Positions 21,416 through 32,301 of a stretch of 64,000 nucleotides of DNA are shown here, one piece after another (within the stretch, counting starts at the first letter, position 1; the number at the start of each line of letters is the position of its first letter). A program made the position numbers and the translations under genes. Source of the DNA: Holothuria scabra (lineage: Eukaryota; Echinodermata; Holothuroidea; Aspidochirotida; Holothuriidae). The stretch covers positions 24,843,455 to 24,907,454 of the forward strand of contig CM074180.1 of NCBI GenBank assembly GCA_037179385.1, in the 5' to 3' direction. The notes under the pieces are model-generated. The model did not search any database. It was not told the origin of the DNA and worked only from the letters and a program-made list of their open reading frames with translations.

Positions 21416-21659
21416 ATCCGAAATGGGTTTTGTAATAATCGAACATGTCCTCGACGTCCCAGAAATACCCTCTTGTTAAAATTTCAAGATGGAATAACTG
21501 TTTTAGAGTCAAATAAACTTTCCTACTGATTAATTTTAATGTTTTAAAATTATCATACCAGAATTTCTACGAGATTGCAGGAATGCATTACTTAAGATCA
21601 GCATAACATCGGTGAAACATGAAATTTGTTTAACATCGGGTAAGGAAAGTCAAAACAAG

Positions 21660-21801
21660 TTAAAAAAATACATTATCAGTCAGGACGTCATCGTCAACAG
21701 TGGTGACGTCATCGAAGTCTGTCCAGGGAACGAGTTGCCGAGGTCCTGGTGGATTTGATACTCTGTTAGCAGCAGTTAGTTCTGAGTCGAAGAGGAACGG
21801 C
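21660..21801 (-). CDS. Candidate terminal exon of the 21.7-25.0 kb gene
   Basis: Acceptor CCGTTTTCAG, then 142 nt. With two bases carried from the exon at 22787-22850 the frame reads R-P-F-L-F-D-S-E-L-T-A and ends LVPWTDFDDVTTVDDDVL plus seven residues and TAA. The phase match between the two exons and the balanced codon use support real coding. The acidic Pro-rich C-terminus looks like a cytoplasmic or disordered tail. Confidence 0.4.
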
Positions 21802-24800
21802 CTGAAAACGGAAGGTACAAGTAGTTTCTGATAGACGTGATTGGAGATAAGACTCCAAGTGAAAATCATCTTTGCTGAAAAGTCTACATTTGACATAATC
21901 AAACACCGAGTTAGGATGAAAATCCTGTATTTTTTTTTTTTTTTCTTTTTGTAGAAGTGTCATCATTGACTTATGATAGTTGCCTCATCGGCGAATTATA
22001 TTTTCGATCAACGAAGAGATACTACCCACATTTTCTACTCCTAAATCTTGGTGGCTTTAATTACAAATGGGTCGGTGCAAGAGTTTGACTTAATTTGGTT
22101 ATTTAGTCCGGAGCTGGAATTTCAAAGCGGTAAATTTAATATGCGTTTATTACGAATACTTAACATTTAATCTATTTTAATGGCTGTTGTTTGGGAGCGT
22201 AACATCTGACTGTTTAGTGACATTTGAAATATCTGCGACAAGAGTCAGATCACTGGCCGTTAGATTACAATCCCCCAAAAACCCACATCTTCAAACATTT
22301 AACATAATTAAAAACATAAAATCACGGTACGCCTTGAAAGTAGGAAATTAAATAAATTAGAATATGATTTTACTTTGAGCGTCTTTCGAGCAGTCCGATA
22401 ATTTAACATTTCCCAATGACATTCATGTGGCAAAGCATTTTCTGAGCTCTCCATAGACTCTTTTTCAAACAGTGATTACAAAGTCGTGTGGGATAGCGTT
22501 TTGGTGTGCGTCATTTTTGGCTACAGCAAAAACACATTGACAAAAGTGATGTGTAACCTCCCTGGTGTAACAAAGATCTGTCCCACAATCCTTTGTAGTT
22601 GCTATTTGGAAAAAAGGTCAATTTGATGGATTTTATAAACGAAACTAAAATAATATGCTTTAGACTACAAAACTGGAGAAAACAATTTATTTGAAATATT
22701 TCAAAGTCTGATCAGCGTAAAAGGTCTCTATCTTCTAGCATACACAGTTTTATTCGATGTTCAAGTAACTGCTTTAATTTACAAACCTGATCGTGGGTTT
22801 GAGGTTGATCTCTTTCGGTTGAATATTGCTGGCTGTACCGGCTTCATCAGCTTTAATTTAACATTACAAAACAGACAAAAACTCCACACCTATTTCAAAA
22901 AATTGACACAACAATGCGTATCATGGGAGCATTTACTGTCTCAAAGGCATTTGTAACCCTAATTAAAAGTTTAGTTATCAATATAAATTTTACACTTCCA
23001 GTCATTTTTTCTGCATACTTCCACAGCAGCATCAAAACGAGTATCTGTCATCCCGAGGTGCAGTGTGTAGTATTAATTTACAAACAATATTTGTTGACGA
23101 CAAAAGAGTATGGAGGTCATTAAAAGGTTTATGTATCTCCAAGTGGAACATCTTTTACGCAACCCTTTCTCATCCTGAAAAATCTTTGATTGCAAAAGTA
23201 GCTGTGATTTTATTCGAATTTGACCCTAGTGCGTCTCTGTGTAATGAAGTGACCCCGAGAGGAACTTGAAAGGAAAATTTCTCCAGTATTGTAGCCAAAT
23301 TCGATTTTCTCTCTTTTGTGTTGCATGTCCTCAGAACGAAGGAAAAATGTAAGAAATCATATTTGACGTATGGTTGGCTTACGTCAAATCCTTTTCTTAA
23401 CGCACTTGGTTTTTCCGGAAGTTGGCGTATCCGGGGTCTGAGTAGACAGTACAAAAGTTAAAACAAATTATAAATAAATTGTTTCGGCATTTAATATACT
23501 TTCCGAAGAAAACATTTCTCTTAAAAAATGTCTTCATCATTTTGCCACTGGTAAGAATTCCACTGGTTGTGATCACCGAAGAGACGTCGTTAAAACTGAG
23601 GAATTTTGAGGGTTAGAGCAGTCACCCCAACTTGAAGCAGTCTAGTGGACTGTCTTATTTCATGATTGGCTCTCATATGTGACAATATTATTTTCTCCTC
23701 AAATGTCAAATTAGCTAGTAGCGACTGATTGATTAACCTTGGATGTGCTTTATTGAAGTCCTCACATTTTTATGAAGGATGCTTTGAAGAACAATAAGAA
23801 TAAAACTGAGACTTTGTTGTTATTTCAAAATAATTTTGGGGCGAATGCTCCTGCCCTTTAAGCAGCAAATACTATGCCGATGTTCAGAATTTATTCAGTT
23901 TGTTTTATATTTGCTCTTTAAGTCTGTTTTGTCCTTTAGTAATTCTGTTGCCTCAAGCATTCAAACCGTTAAGTCAAGACATCCCTGTTTTCTATAAAAG
24001 ATTCTTACCTGTATTTTTTATATCTCCCGCCACATGTTCATCTTGGCTGACGTCACTTAAAAAGATGTCAGTCTTGACAGAGTCACTGCATAAAAAAAAA
24101 AAAAACAAGAAAATCATTCTTATAAAATTACCTGTCGCCATTAATGAAATTAACTATTCAATCAGATATAATGACATAACGTATCTGAATTGTTTAATTT
24201 CTCCATGAAGTGAGGTTTTTAAGTGTAGCACATCCCTGATAACACTCACCTTTTAATGACGTCTAAATCTTGACTCTGCACCTTCCCGAGGGGTACAACA
24301 CCAGGTGATGCTGACCTGTGTGTAAGATGATTGATCATAACAGTCACGACGATTTTCGTGTTTAAAAATGCAATAAGAGGGAAATACGACCCTTGGTAAT
24401 TTTCAGTCATTATTAACGGGAAATACTGCGTTTGCCTGGTCTCCAAAACCACATTTTTGGAACCAATATTCATCAACACAGAATGACAAATTTTTCAAAA
24501 TTGATCAGTACAATAACCTTATTTTGAAAATGGAAGTTTCTTACAAATAGAAATCAAGTAATTTCTTCAGGAACTCCTCTTCTTGATAATGATATGAGGA
24601 GATACAGCTATTTCTCGGATTAATTGTTGACACCGAGTCGTTTGAAAATGGCTAAAGCTATTTTCTCCGTGTAGCATGTTGGTGAATTTTAAACTCAATC
24701 TTCCCTTTAAACAAACAAGGCATTAATGAATTATTGTGTTAATTTTTACGAAGACTGGTAGCGCGTATGCCTACTTCTACACCGTTGCATACACGTTTGG

Positions 24801-25009
24801 TTACAAAAAGCCTATTTAACTCAACGGAAGGAAGTTCTTGCCAGCTTGGACCATTTTATCCCAACTGACTTTAGCTGTGACAACCGGAACCAATCGGTTT
24901 TGAAATAAGTCAGTAGGCATATTTGTTTCAAATACACAATTTAACTGTAGAGCCCATGGAACATCGACGTAAAAGACTTTCTTGTAATTTTCTTTCCGCT
25001 GTATATCCG
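21660..25009 (-). CDS. Candidate multi-exon gene, possibly IgGFc-binding-domain protein (3' part)
   Basis: Several minus-strand segments with splice sites look coding. In order: 25009-24870, 24440-24250, 23595-23500, 23437-23383, 22850-22787 and the terminal 21801-21660. The first two join in phase 0 and read N-M-P-T-D-L-F-x-N-R-L-V-P-V-V then G-S-Y-F-P-L-I-A-F-L-N-T-K-I-V-V-T-V and V-P-L-G-K-V-Q-S-Q-D. The third starts in matching phase and reads V-I-T-T-S-G-I-L-T-S-G-K-M-M. That order resembles the IgGFc-binding protein N-terminal domain (L-V-E-Q-x-P-P/W-G, then D-x-F-R-V-x-A-x-x-x-N-T-x-V-T-V, then T-S-D-K-P-V-L-V-x-Q). The last two exons also join in phase and end in an acidic tail. Exons between 23.4 and 22.85 kb and upstream of 25.0 kb are unresolved, so this is a working model. 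The family call rests on remembered motifs only. Confidence 0.35.
21802..22786. other. Presumed last intron; no other feature
   Basis: AT-rich, with a T-run at 21930-21944 and no recognised repeat. It lies between the two in-phase candidate exons. Confidence 0.35.
22787..22850 (-). CDS. Candidate internal exon
   Basis: 64 nt, donor CAG|GTTTGT, acceptor TTAAATTAAAG. It reads A-D-E-A-G-T-A-S-N-I-Q-P-K-E-I-N-L-K-P-T and leaves two bases that pair correctly with the terminal exon at 21801. Small, so only moderately supported. Confidence 0.38.
23383..23437 (-). CDS. Candidate internal exon (55 nt)
   Basis: Good acceptor TACTGTCTACTCAG and donor GAC|GTAAGC. One frame reads P-R-I-R-Q-L-P-E-K-P-S-A-L-R-K-G-F-D. 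Phase with its neighbours is not established. Confidence 0.25.
23500..23595 (-). CDS. Candidate internal exon
   Basis: Acceptor AATTCCTCAG. The first base completes the codon left open by the exon ending at 24250, then F-N-D-V-S-S-V-I-T-T-S-G-I-L-T-S-G-K-M-M. The 3' limit (donor GTATAT) is uncertain. The I-T-T-S-G-x-x-L-x-x-x-x-M-M pattern resembles the T-S-D-K-P-V-L-V-x-Q-x step of IgGFc-binding domains. Confidence 0.3.
24250..24440 (-). CDS. Candidate internal exon, IgGFc-binding-like
   Basis: Strong donor AAAAG|GTGAGT at 24250. The 5' limit is uncertain (AG at 24442-24441 keeps phase 0). It reads T-R-Q-T-Q-Y-F-P-L-I-M then GSYFPLIAFLNTKIVVTVMI and VPLGKVQSQDLDVIK. The beta-strand-like alternation and the spacing of the L-G-x-x-Q element resemble the second half of an IgGFc-binding repeat. 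Confidence 0.42.
24441..24869. other. Presumed intron; no other feature
   Basis: Lies between two candidate exons that join in phase 0. No repeat is recognised. Confidence 0.35.
24870..25009 (-). CDS. Candidate internal exon, IgGFc-binding-like
   Basis: Acceptor CCTTTTGCTTGAAGAG, donor AAA|GTCAGT. It reads R-K-E-N-Y-K-K-V-F-Y then VDVPWALQLNCVFETNMPTD and L-F-Q-N-R-L-V-P-V-V-T-A-K. The C-x-x-x-E-x-x-x-P-T-D-L-F-x-N-R pattern resembles the C-D-x-L-V-E-Q-x-P-P-x-x-x-W-G core of IgGFc-binding protein domains. The donor is a weaker GTCAGT; reading through meets a stop 18 codons later. Confidence 0.4.
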
Positions 25010-25584
25010 CTCTTCAAGCAAAAGGACGGTCGAAGGCTCAGGACGTTGCTTTTTGGATAAACGTTCCCCCGTCTTAATTTTGCCTTCTTGCTGTTAACCA
25101 TATATTTAGCCTCGAAAATGTTTCCCCGCCTTCTAAACGGTTTGCCAATGTTTTGGCCTTCCCACCTACACCTGCTAAGTTGAAATCGGAGGGGGTGGGT
25201 GGGGGGGGGGGGACTGACATCTGTACCTCCCTACCAAATGCATCGGTTCACACTGGGTGCTCTCGGATGGTCCAAAGGGCTAGGCCATGATGCGGGACTG
25301 ATTCTTTATTGGAATCAGGCCTTGGCACTCAACTGGTCACTTGTATTTTTAAACTGGTTGCGATATCATGACAAAGAATCGGACATCCTCACATCGGTCT
25401 ACCAACTTCCTCATCTCTCATACCGCAATATGCAATAGACACACTCAAAAGTAAATAGTCTGGCAATTTATAGTTATGGGATCAGAAATAATTTATTGTA
25501 AACGTGTCTACAATTTACCACAACGAGGTAAATACACAAGGTTTCATACAACTTTGAACCGGTAGGCCAACTTAAAACAGTTCA
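25010..25584. other. No supported gene; G-run
   Basis: Contains an interrupted run of G at about 25188-25211. An earlier exon of the minus-strand gene could lie here, but none can be delimited. Confidence 0.3.
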
Positions 25585-25834
25585 CCCTTTGTCGTGTTTG
25601 GGTCCTTTTGGACCCATGCGGAGAGCGCGGCTGTCACCCATCTTTACTGTTTCACGCGGAGCTCAAAACTGCGAGTAGCTACCTGAAAATTCGGCCACAA
25701 CAACGAGAGAGACAATAGTTTAAGGCCACGGGGTCAATAGCCTACGGAAGCTGATGCGGGGCGTGCTACGTCCTCTTTCCCGCCCACTCCTGAGGCGCGC
25801 AAATATGCCCCGATGGGAGAACAACGGTAAAGGG
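25585..25834. mobile_element. piggyBac-type MITE (250 bp, TTAA target)
   Basis: Left end CCCTTTGTCGTGTTTGGGTC, right end complement CCCTTTACCGTTGTTC. Flanks are TTCA (25581-25584, one change from TTAA) and TTAA (25835-25838). The CCCTTT terminus, the TTAA target and the internal GGGTCCTTTTGGACCC palindrome are typical of piggyBac-derived non-autonomous elements. There is no transposase. Confidence 0.75.
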
Positions 25835-25838
25835 TTAA

Positions 25839-26590
25839 ATGCACACAAAATATACGAGTAGTCAAAATATCTATCAAAAGTTGCCCGTAAAACACGTTCA
25901 TCGCATTGCGCCTGTGAGAAAAAAAAGCAGTAACCCATCATTGGTTAATACATTTTTTTACTCCATATATTAAAACAATGCATTTGAAACGTGCCTTAAT
26001 AACAAAAATGTCACATTATTTCTTAAAACGCCTCAATAAAACTTAACTGTTCCCCGAACAACCAGTCATCACCCCACCTACAAAAGGTCAAAAATCTAAA
26101 AGATCTTCTCGAAAAATCAAGGTTTGCGAGTTGTATGGATAACGGAGAAATAATTTCAGACGATACTTTCCCTAATGCTCCATAAGAAGTAACCACGAAT
26201 ATTTAAACCCAGACGGCGAACGACGACTTGCTACAGAAGAAGCTGGGCCTACGGATCCAATTACCCTGTTTCCACCCAAAATTTTTGGGTCCGTCATTTT
26301 ATCCGCCTTCTTGGATTTTTTATGCTTCACAGGAGACACCCGGAAATTAGGAGTCAGAGTAAAATAAGGCACGAGAATTTGACTTTTGTAACTCCCATGT
26401 CGATCCGACTTTCTTTGGCCGAGTTACAGAAGACAACCAAAAATATATTCCAGGTGTCGAGTATGTCATGAGAAATTGAATGATGTTTTTCCCAGTCCGA
26501 TCCGACCTTGTTTGGTTAAGTAGTATGGCATTTTAAAAATATGACAGTCATGTTGGAGAATTTTTAATACCGTCTGATGTGAACCTCCAC
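25839..26590. other. No supported gene
   Basis: A minus-strand frame at 26172-26372 has balanced composition (M-T-D-P-K-I-L-G-G-N-R-V-I-G, then S-rich and R-rich) and could be an exon, but it lacks convincing splice sites and a family match. Otherwise unassigned. Confidence 0.25.
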
Positions 26591-26710
26591 GTTGTTACAT
26601 TTTGGGCAGAAAGTTATTACAATTTGGACCAAGTTTGAAAGTTGTTACATTTTGGGCAGAAAATTGTTACATTTTGGACCAAGTTGTTACATTTTGGTCA
26701 ATTGTTACAA
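26591..26710. repeat. Short degenerate tandem repeat
   Basis: Five to six partial copies of GTTGTTACATTTTGG alternating with GCAGAAA or ACCAA spacers. Non-coding. Confidence 0.8.
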
Positions 26711-27169
26711 AAAAGGAGGTAACATGCTTATGGAAGATGAAATATGAAAAACTTACCCCATCCTCGCTCCCTCCATTCCAAGATCCATATTATCATTGCC
26801 TCAATGACAACGTAAAGAAAAATATAGACATATTGCTCCTTTGTATTCACTTTGTGAAAACACAACTCGATTCGCTGGAATAGTAAATAGTAATGACTCT
26901 GTGTTGTTACGTTACTGTGTTATTTATTTGCACCAATGTTGAAAATTTGATTAAAGACGAAATAATGGTACCATACTTGCTCGTAGCGTGCGCGTATTCA
27001 TCTCCCAGAGCACACATCATGACACGCACGACAACGCAGACACCGTAACTGTACCGTTACTAGTCAGACCATACTGCGTTGTGCGTCTCTCCATGTTTAC
27101 GCACATGCGTGTCGTTAGAATTTGCTCGTGTTAACGCGTGCGCGATAGCACGAAGAGAGTAGACGAATA
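26711..27169. other. No recognised feature
   Basis: Unassigned; 26985-27150 is CpG-rich (CGTGCGCGTATTC-like words) and probably belongs to the same composite repeat as families G and F. Confidence 0.35.
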
Positions 27170-27241
27170 ACTACCTACCTTCCATTGTGACGACATTGTA
27201 CCAACTCTTTTGACGCCCTCCGGTAACGGCGTTTGTTTATA
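27170..27241 (+). repeat. Repeat family G, copy 3
   Basis: Shares GTACCAACTCTTTTGACGCC with 15905-15975 and, inverted, with 8200-8335. MITE A is inserted directly at its end. Confidence 0.72.
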
Positions 27242-27455
27242 CAGGCTTTTCACATGACGTCATAATACTCTCCGGCGGCCATGTTGGAGTACAAGTAACT
27301 ACGTAGTAAACCATACGGGACGCGCTTGCTCGTTGAATTTGTATACACCGTGCATGTCACAGTGCACACTGTGCAGTGCGTTCGGCACAAAACCACGTTT
27401 ATCTGGCATGAATGTCCTCCAGCATGACGGTTCCGTGACGTAATTGTAAAGCCTC
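27242..27455. mobile_element. MITE family A, copy 2 (214 bp)
   Basis: Same length and the same inverted ends as 7528-7741. The left flank is TA (27240-27241) and the right flank TT. Interior words CGTAACTACGTAG-like and GTGCACACTGTGCAGTGC are shared. Non-coding. Confidence 0.82.
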
Positions 27456-27464
27456 TTACGTTAT

Positions 27465-27690
27465 GAACCAAAGATATTATAAACGTAGATACAAAACTCC
27501 TATCCATACACTGTGAGACGCGAGGACTTCTCACGGAGGCTCAATTGGAGGAGCGGAAGTGTTCATTTGACATGCGCACAGTTCTATTAGGTTATCTGGG
27601 TGAACAATTACGAATGCGTAACAGAAAATTCCATTGTGTCGAAATGTCAGCGTGCGTGCATTTTCAGAGCGGGTAGTTCTATTCTGTAGT
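27465..27690. repeat. Dispersed repeat family F, copy 2
   Basis: Collinear with 13001-13215 (AAGATATTATAAACG, CTCACGGAGGCTCAAT, CAGCGTGCGTGCATTTTC), with small indels. Together with families G and A it forms a composite of about 520 bp here. Confidence 0.75.
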
Positions 27691-27792
27691 CCCTGGCCCT
27701 CCCCTGCCTCAGCTCAGTCACTTAAACCTCGTCAAAAAGTAAACATGGTAACTCTACCTTCATCCATTGGCGTCGATTAGTGGAAACAGGGA

Positions 27793-30173
27793 CAGGGATG
27801 GCGCCAGCGGGAGGACGGGGGGCATGGGTCTCCCGTCGGGGTACACTGCCCCCCCCCCCCCGTCGGGGAAGGTCGCCGGTTTCGTTGGGTAGGCCTAAAA
27901 AATAAAAAAACCTCCAAGGGCTGAAGTTACTGGATGGACGATCTTGAACGTTTCTTTTGTTTTGTAATGCTATTTCAATACATATCGGGACTGGATTTTC
28001 AATCACTCCTTTGTAGCTCTGTTGTACCTAATTCCATGTACCTTGTCCTTTCTGCTCCGATCCCATCGGGAAAGGATTGCAATTTTTTCGGGCAGGCCTA
28101 AAAATGAAAATCGTAAAGGACTGAAGTTACAGGATGAATGTTCATGAACTGTTTTTGTTTCTTCTTTATAGACTTTTTCTTTTGTAACGCTATTTTTAAT
28201 GAGTATCTTAATCGGTGTTAATCACTTCTTACTAGCTCTGCTATGAAGAAGTGATTAACATCTCCTCAACCCATCTTCAATCCGTGCGCGCAAGGTCATG
28301 CCCCCGTCGGCAAAGGCTGCCCTCCTCTGCTGATAAGAAAATCCAGTTTCGTTGGGGCAACCTTTAACTACAGGCCTACGATAAAAGATGTGAGTCTGGC
28401 AAACTTAGTCACCAGGACGATCTTCTTTATTATGCTTACTAGAAGACAAGATTCTTCAAGGAAACTCACAATTCTGAATTATACTGACAAAAACTGACGA
28501 GAGGTTGTTCATGTGCATGCAGTGCCCAATGATCTACCATCTGGCCTGCCTCGACAGCCGAATTCTAGCAACGGTAATGAAAATAACATTCAGCTACACA
28601 TAATGATAAACAGTAGTTTCAGAATGTCTCCCACAAGTCTAAATGAAAATTCATTTGAAGCCACATTGCAATGTGACATATTTTCGAATACGTTTGAAGT
28701 AAAATCATTTATAGTCTGGAGTTCGTGCAGTAACGTAGAAAATTTCATCTATTCAGTGGACCTTGCAAATTTAATATAGCGAATTAGATTCTTAATAGAG
28801 TCAAAAATATTAATATGATTTCAATTCTGTTGCATGATAGTTCCCCCGAAAAGAGGCAAGACCATCACATCTAATTGTAGCAGTACCTTTTATCTGGTAA
28901 TTTTCTGATCACTTAGCAAAATAACGACTGCTTAATTTCTAGTTACAATTCTGGGAAATGCCATTTCCGGCTGTCTGAGGGGTCAGATTTTTTAACAATT
29001 TTCTGTACGCTCCGCGCCAACTGATGGTGGCTCTCCGCTCAGAAGGTGTTTAGGTTGAACAGAGTACTGAAGAGAACAACGCATGCCTGCAAGTTATTCT
29101 TCATTTTAGGGCAGAATTATGAAGTGACAATTTTATTGCGAAAGAAAGCTCAAAATAATGACTGCTTTATTTCTAGTAACGCGCCCGGGAAATGTCATTT
29201 CCTGCTTCCGGGGTTCTCAATTTTCAAAAATTTCTGTGCGCTCCACTTATATAGCTTTCGGGCAGAATTTCATTTTCGGGCAAAAAAGACAATTCTCCCC
29301 CTCCCAACTGAAACGCTCCCGTACGCCGACGTCAATATATAAATTACAAAACTTCAAACATATGAGAAGCCAAACTTTTTCCGCGGGGAAATTTTCCAAT
29401 TTGTTCCGAGGGCCTTCATCTGCATGATGATATTCGGTAAACCCCAACAAAACTACAGATCACGCCTACCTGATTTTTCTCATAAGAAGGTAAGATTCTT
29501 CTATAAAACGCCCAAATCTGTCATACAATTACAAATTTCTCCAGTAAAAAGTTGTTAAAAGTGTCACCATTTTCCAATTTCGATGGATAGTCTGTACAAC
29601 AAATAACCAAAGCCAACTCTGTTAATCACCCCGACATCCTACCTAATTTTGCTCTTGAAAGACATAACCCTTAATATAACACCCAGTCTTTTCATTATAA
29701 TCTTATTGAAAACCCAATTTTTTTTATTCTTACCGAAAAGCCAAATTTTCTTCAATTAAATACCAAACTTTCTCCAATAAAATAAGCTCTTATTTCAAAT
29801 CGTCATTCAAAAAAGGGAAAACTTTCCGAGTGAACTTATAGTCTCGTCTTGAAGCCTTAGTACGTAGGCCTAGAACGAATAATATGTAACCCCAAAATAA
29901 TTTCAGATGTCGCCTATAAGTTTTTGATTTTGCCCATATGAAGGACAGATTCTTCTATTAACACCCCAACTTTTTAATGGTCTTCACAAAAGCCAAATTT
30001 CTTTCAAAAACTTTTTCTTCAAAATAAACTCCAGATTTTAAATTATTTGTTTAAAAGAAAGCCAAAAATTTCGGCGCGTCTGCCAAGTCACGCCCGCCGG
30101 GACTAACTTATCTCTTTTATCGGGGACTTGAAAAGCTGGCCCCCCTGTGGGGCAAATCCTAGCGCCACTCCTG
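27793..30173. mobile_element. hAT-like non-autonomous transposon, 2.4 kb
   Basis: The left terminus CAGGGATGGCGCCAG and the right terminus (complement CAGGAGTGGCGCTAGGATTT) form an imperfect inverted repeat of the CAGGGGTGGCGCC hAT type. Both ends are followed inward by C-run/GTCGGGG blocks. Inside, a module with AGGCCTAAAA and CTGAAGTTAC recurs at about 27885 and 28105, partly again near 28370, and the right 1.2 kb is collinear with 9690-10947. No transposase frame is present. The eight bases flanking each end do not match, so the exact limits are provisional. Confidence 0.62.
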
Positions 30174-32301
30174 ACTACAGTAGTTCCGCTTTTTTTTTGG
30201 TGATCATACTCAACAGGTGACAGGGTTTATTCATTTTGGACTTTGAAATGTCTTGTACCATTGCGGTCAGTGATATCAGAATTGACTGTCCCTCGAATTG
30301 TCTCAACTAGGATACACAATTGACCGTATTTACCTTTGATGAGTCACAAAGTGTAAGAGTGACAAGAATACCCTGGAAAATGCATGTGAAATTTCGTTTC
30401 CCCCCCCCCCCCCACACACACACTTGTTCGGAACTAAAAAATATATAAAAAAGACAATAGAAAGAAAACGAGACCAGGCAACTTTCACTTGCCTACATTT
30501 TACAAAATATATAGTGCACGGGGGCACAAAATATGGGCCTCCTACGTCACACAAGTATTATGTGAAGTTGTAAAGAAAGGTTCACAGAAAATACTAAGAT
30601 GCCTTATTAAATGCACCATTTTATTTGCAGTTATAATCCCAAAACCTGTCAAACTCCGGAGAAACGCAGTTTTCATTAATTTTTTGTCATTCTCCTACCT
30701 GGCTCTCGCCACGCCTCCCAATTATAACTTCACATTACATTACAACCTTTCTCATGAAATCAACAGACGGCCTACGTACCATCCTAAATCTGTAGCATTC
30801 ATAGCAACATTTTATCACAACTTCACATTACACCCAGTGAGTCGGAATTTATTTTCAAAAAATGGTTTAAAATGAACAGGAAGTAGTCAAATTTAAGAAG
30901 TATTATTTGACGAGGACCTTCAGTCTACTGTGTTAGTGGTTCAAGCTTAAGGTCCCTGTTAAAACTCCCCATCATGCAACTCTCATTCCACTAACATCAC
31001 TCCAACGGATGTTTTTATAGCTTTGTAAGGGCTACCTTTTAATCATTTTACGATTTTTAAAACATATTCATAATCGAAAGTGCCGTATTTCTCAAAGTAA
31101 TAAAACTTCACAGAACATTGACAGTGATAAAGCATGAAAAAGACAAAGCAAGTGGTGTTACTTCTATGCTCTTTGAGGGACGAACCGTGGGGAACCCCGA
31201 TTTAAGAAGCACCAGGCGACTCTAGAGCCTTTGCATTAGTTAGTGGGTACCCAACTCCGGTGAAGCAAGGTGGAACTGGCACTCGGTAGCGGGAGAGGGG
31301 GGACTCTTCCAGTATACTTTCTTACGTTTTCTATTTTTGAAATGCTAAAAATTAAATTTTCAGCGCTTTGCTTGCACTCCACTTGAAAGCTAATTCCTTT
31401 CACTACTTACCATGTCTTTACAATCTTTTCCTTATAGACACATCTGCGCTACAGATCTTTCTCTTAGTCTTATTCAATAACAATATAATACTAAATTCAC
31501 ACTCCCCGACAAAAGTAAATGGAACAGGTCACCTTCCAAGCCCGTCCCTCAATGTTAGATAAAAATTTGTATCAATCAGTTAGGGCGCAACATTGCAAGG
31601 GGACGGACGGGCACTAGCTGCTGTAGCCCTCACGTAATGGCTACAGCAGCTGGAAATCATTCCCGTCCTCCTTCCCACCTTCTGGCTTCAGATGAGGATC
31701 CGGGAGATAGGAAATCAAACTTTCATCATTCATATTTCTCATAAAAGCCTTGTTTAATGCTTTACAAGGAGGGAACGGATGAGGTTATTTTAAGTTTATT
31801 ACCAGATTACTTCAGCAGTTCGATGCAACCTCCCCAAAAGGTGACAAAGATCACAACTGATTAATTGGAGTTCTGGTTTAACAGTTGTAGTAACATTGAG
31901 TCAGCATCATTTGAATATTTATTCACATTCATCATGAAGTATCTGGAAAAGTGTAAGGGTGACAAAAGTTCGGAATTCGGTTCGGATTTAGCAAGAAATT
32001 CTTAAACCACATCGCTACGATATGTAGTTTTTCCTGCAAAGGAGGTAATGTAGGGGTCATAAAATTTACGTCACGAGGTTAAATACCAACTTTATTGCAT
32101 ATACGCTCACATTCTTATTTGCCTTATACTTGCCTTATTTGCGATTTGCACTGTTTAAACACCGTAATCTCCTGCGTCATAAGGATTTTGACAAATTGTG
32201 CTGGCTTTCCGCAGAAGGAGGGGAACAAGTTTTCGTAGTATAACGTATTGATCTTTGGTTTGACCAAAGAAGGCCCTTGATAACGTTCCCCTCTGAAGGG
32301 C
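30174..32301. other. Upstream region of olfactomedin gene 1, no other gene
   Basis: Shared with unit 2 from about 30370. A plus-strand frame at 30489-30875 is not conserved in unit 2 and is treated as chance. It contains the C-tract plus (CA)n at 30400-30423 and a hairpin at 31616-31651. Regulatory elements for the gene are likely within this shared DNA. Confidence 0.5.
31616..31651. repeat. Perfect 13-bp hairpin upstream of olfactomedin gene 1
   Basis: AGCTGCTGTAGCC and its exact complement GGCTACAGCAGCT flank a 10-base loop. In unit 2 the corresponding position is interrupted by about 240 bp and keeps only part of the right arm. Function unknown. Confidence 0.85.

Noticed and set aside
20372..21529. 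Long stop-free frames on both strands (poly-Glu/poly-Lys and poly-Ser/poly-Leu)
   Set aside because: They arise only because a GAA repeat contains no stop codons; there is no start context, splice signal or domain.
26172..26372. Minus-strand 66-codon frame as an exon of the 21.7-25.0 kb gene
   Set aside because: Composition is reasonable but there is no convincing donor or phase link to 25009.
30489..30875. 128-codon plus-strand frame upstream of gene 1
   Set aside because: The unit 2 counterpart (about 50029-50328) differs in reading frame and length, which argues against selection on a protein.
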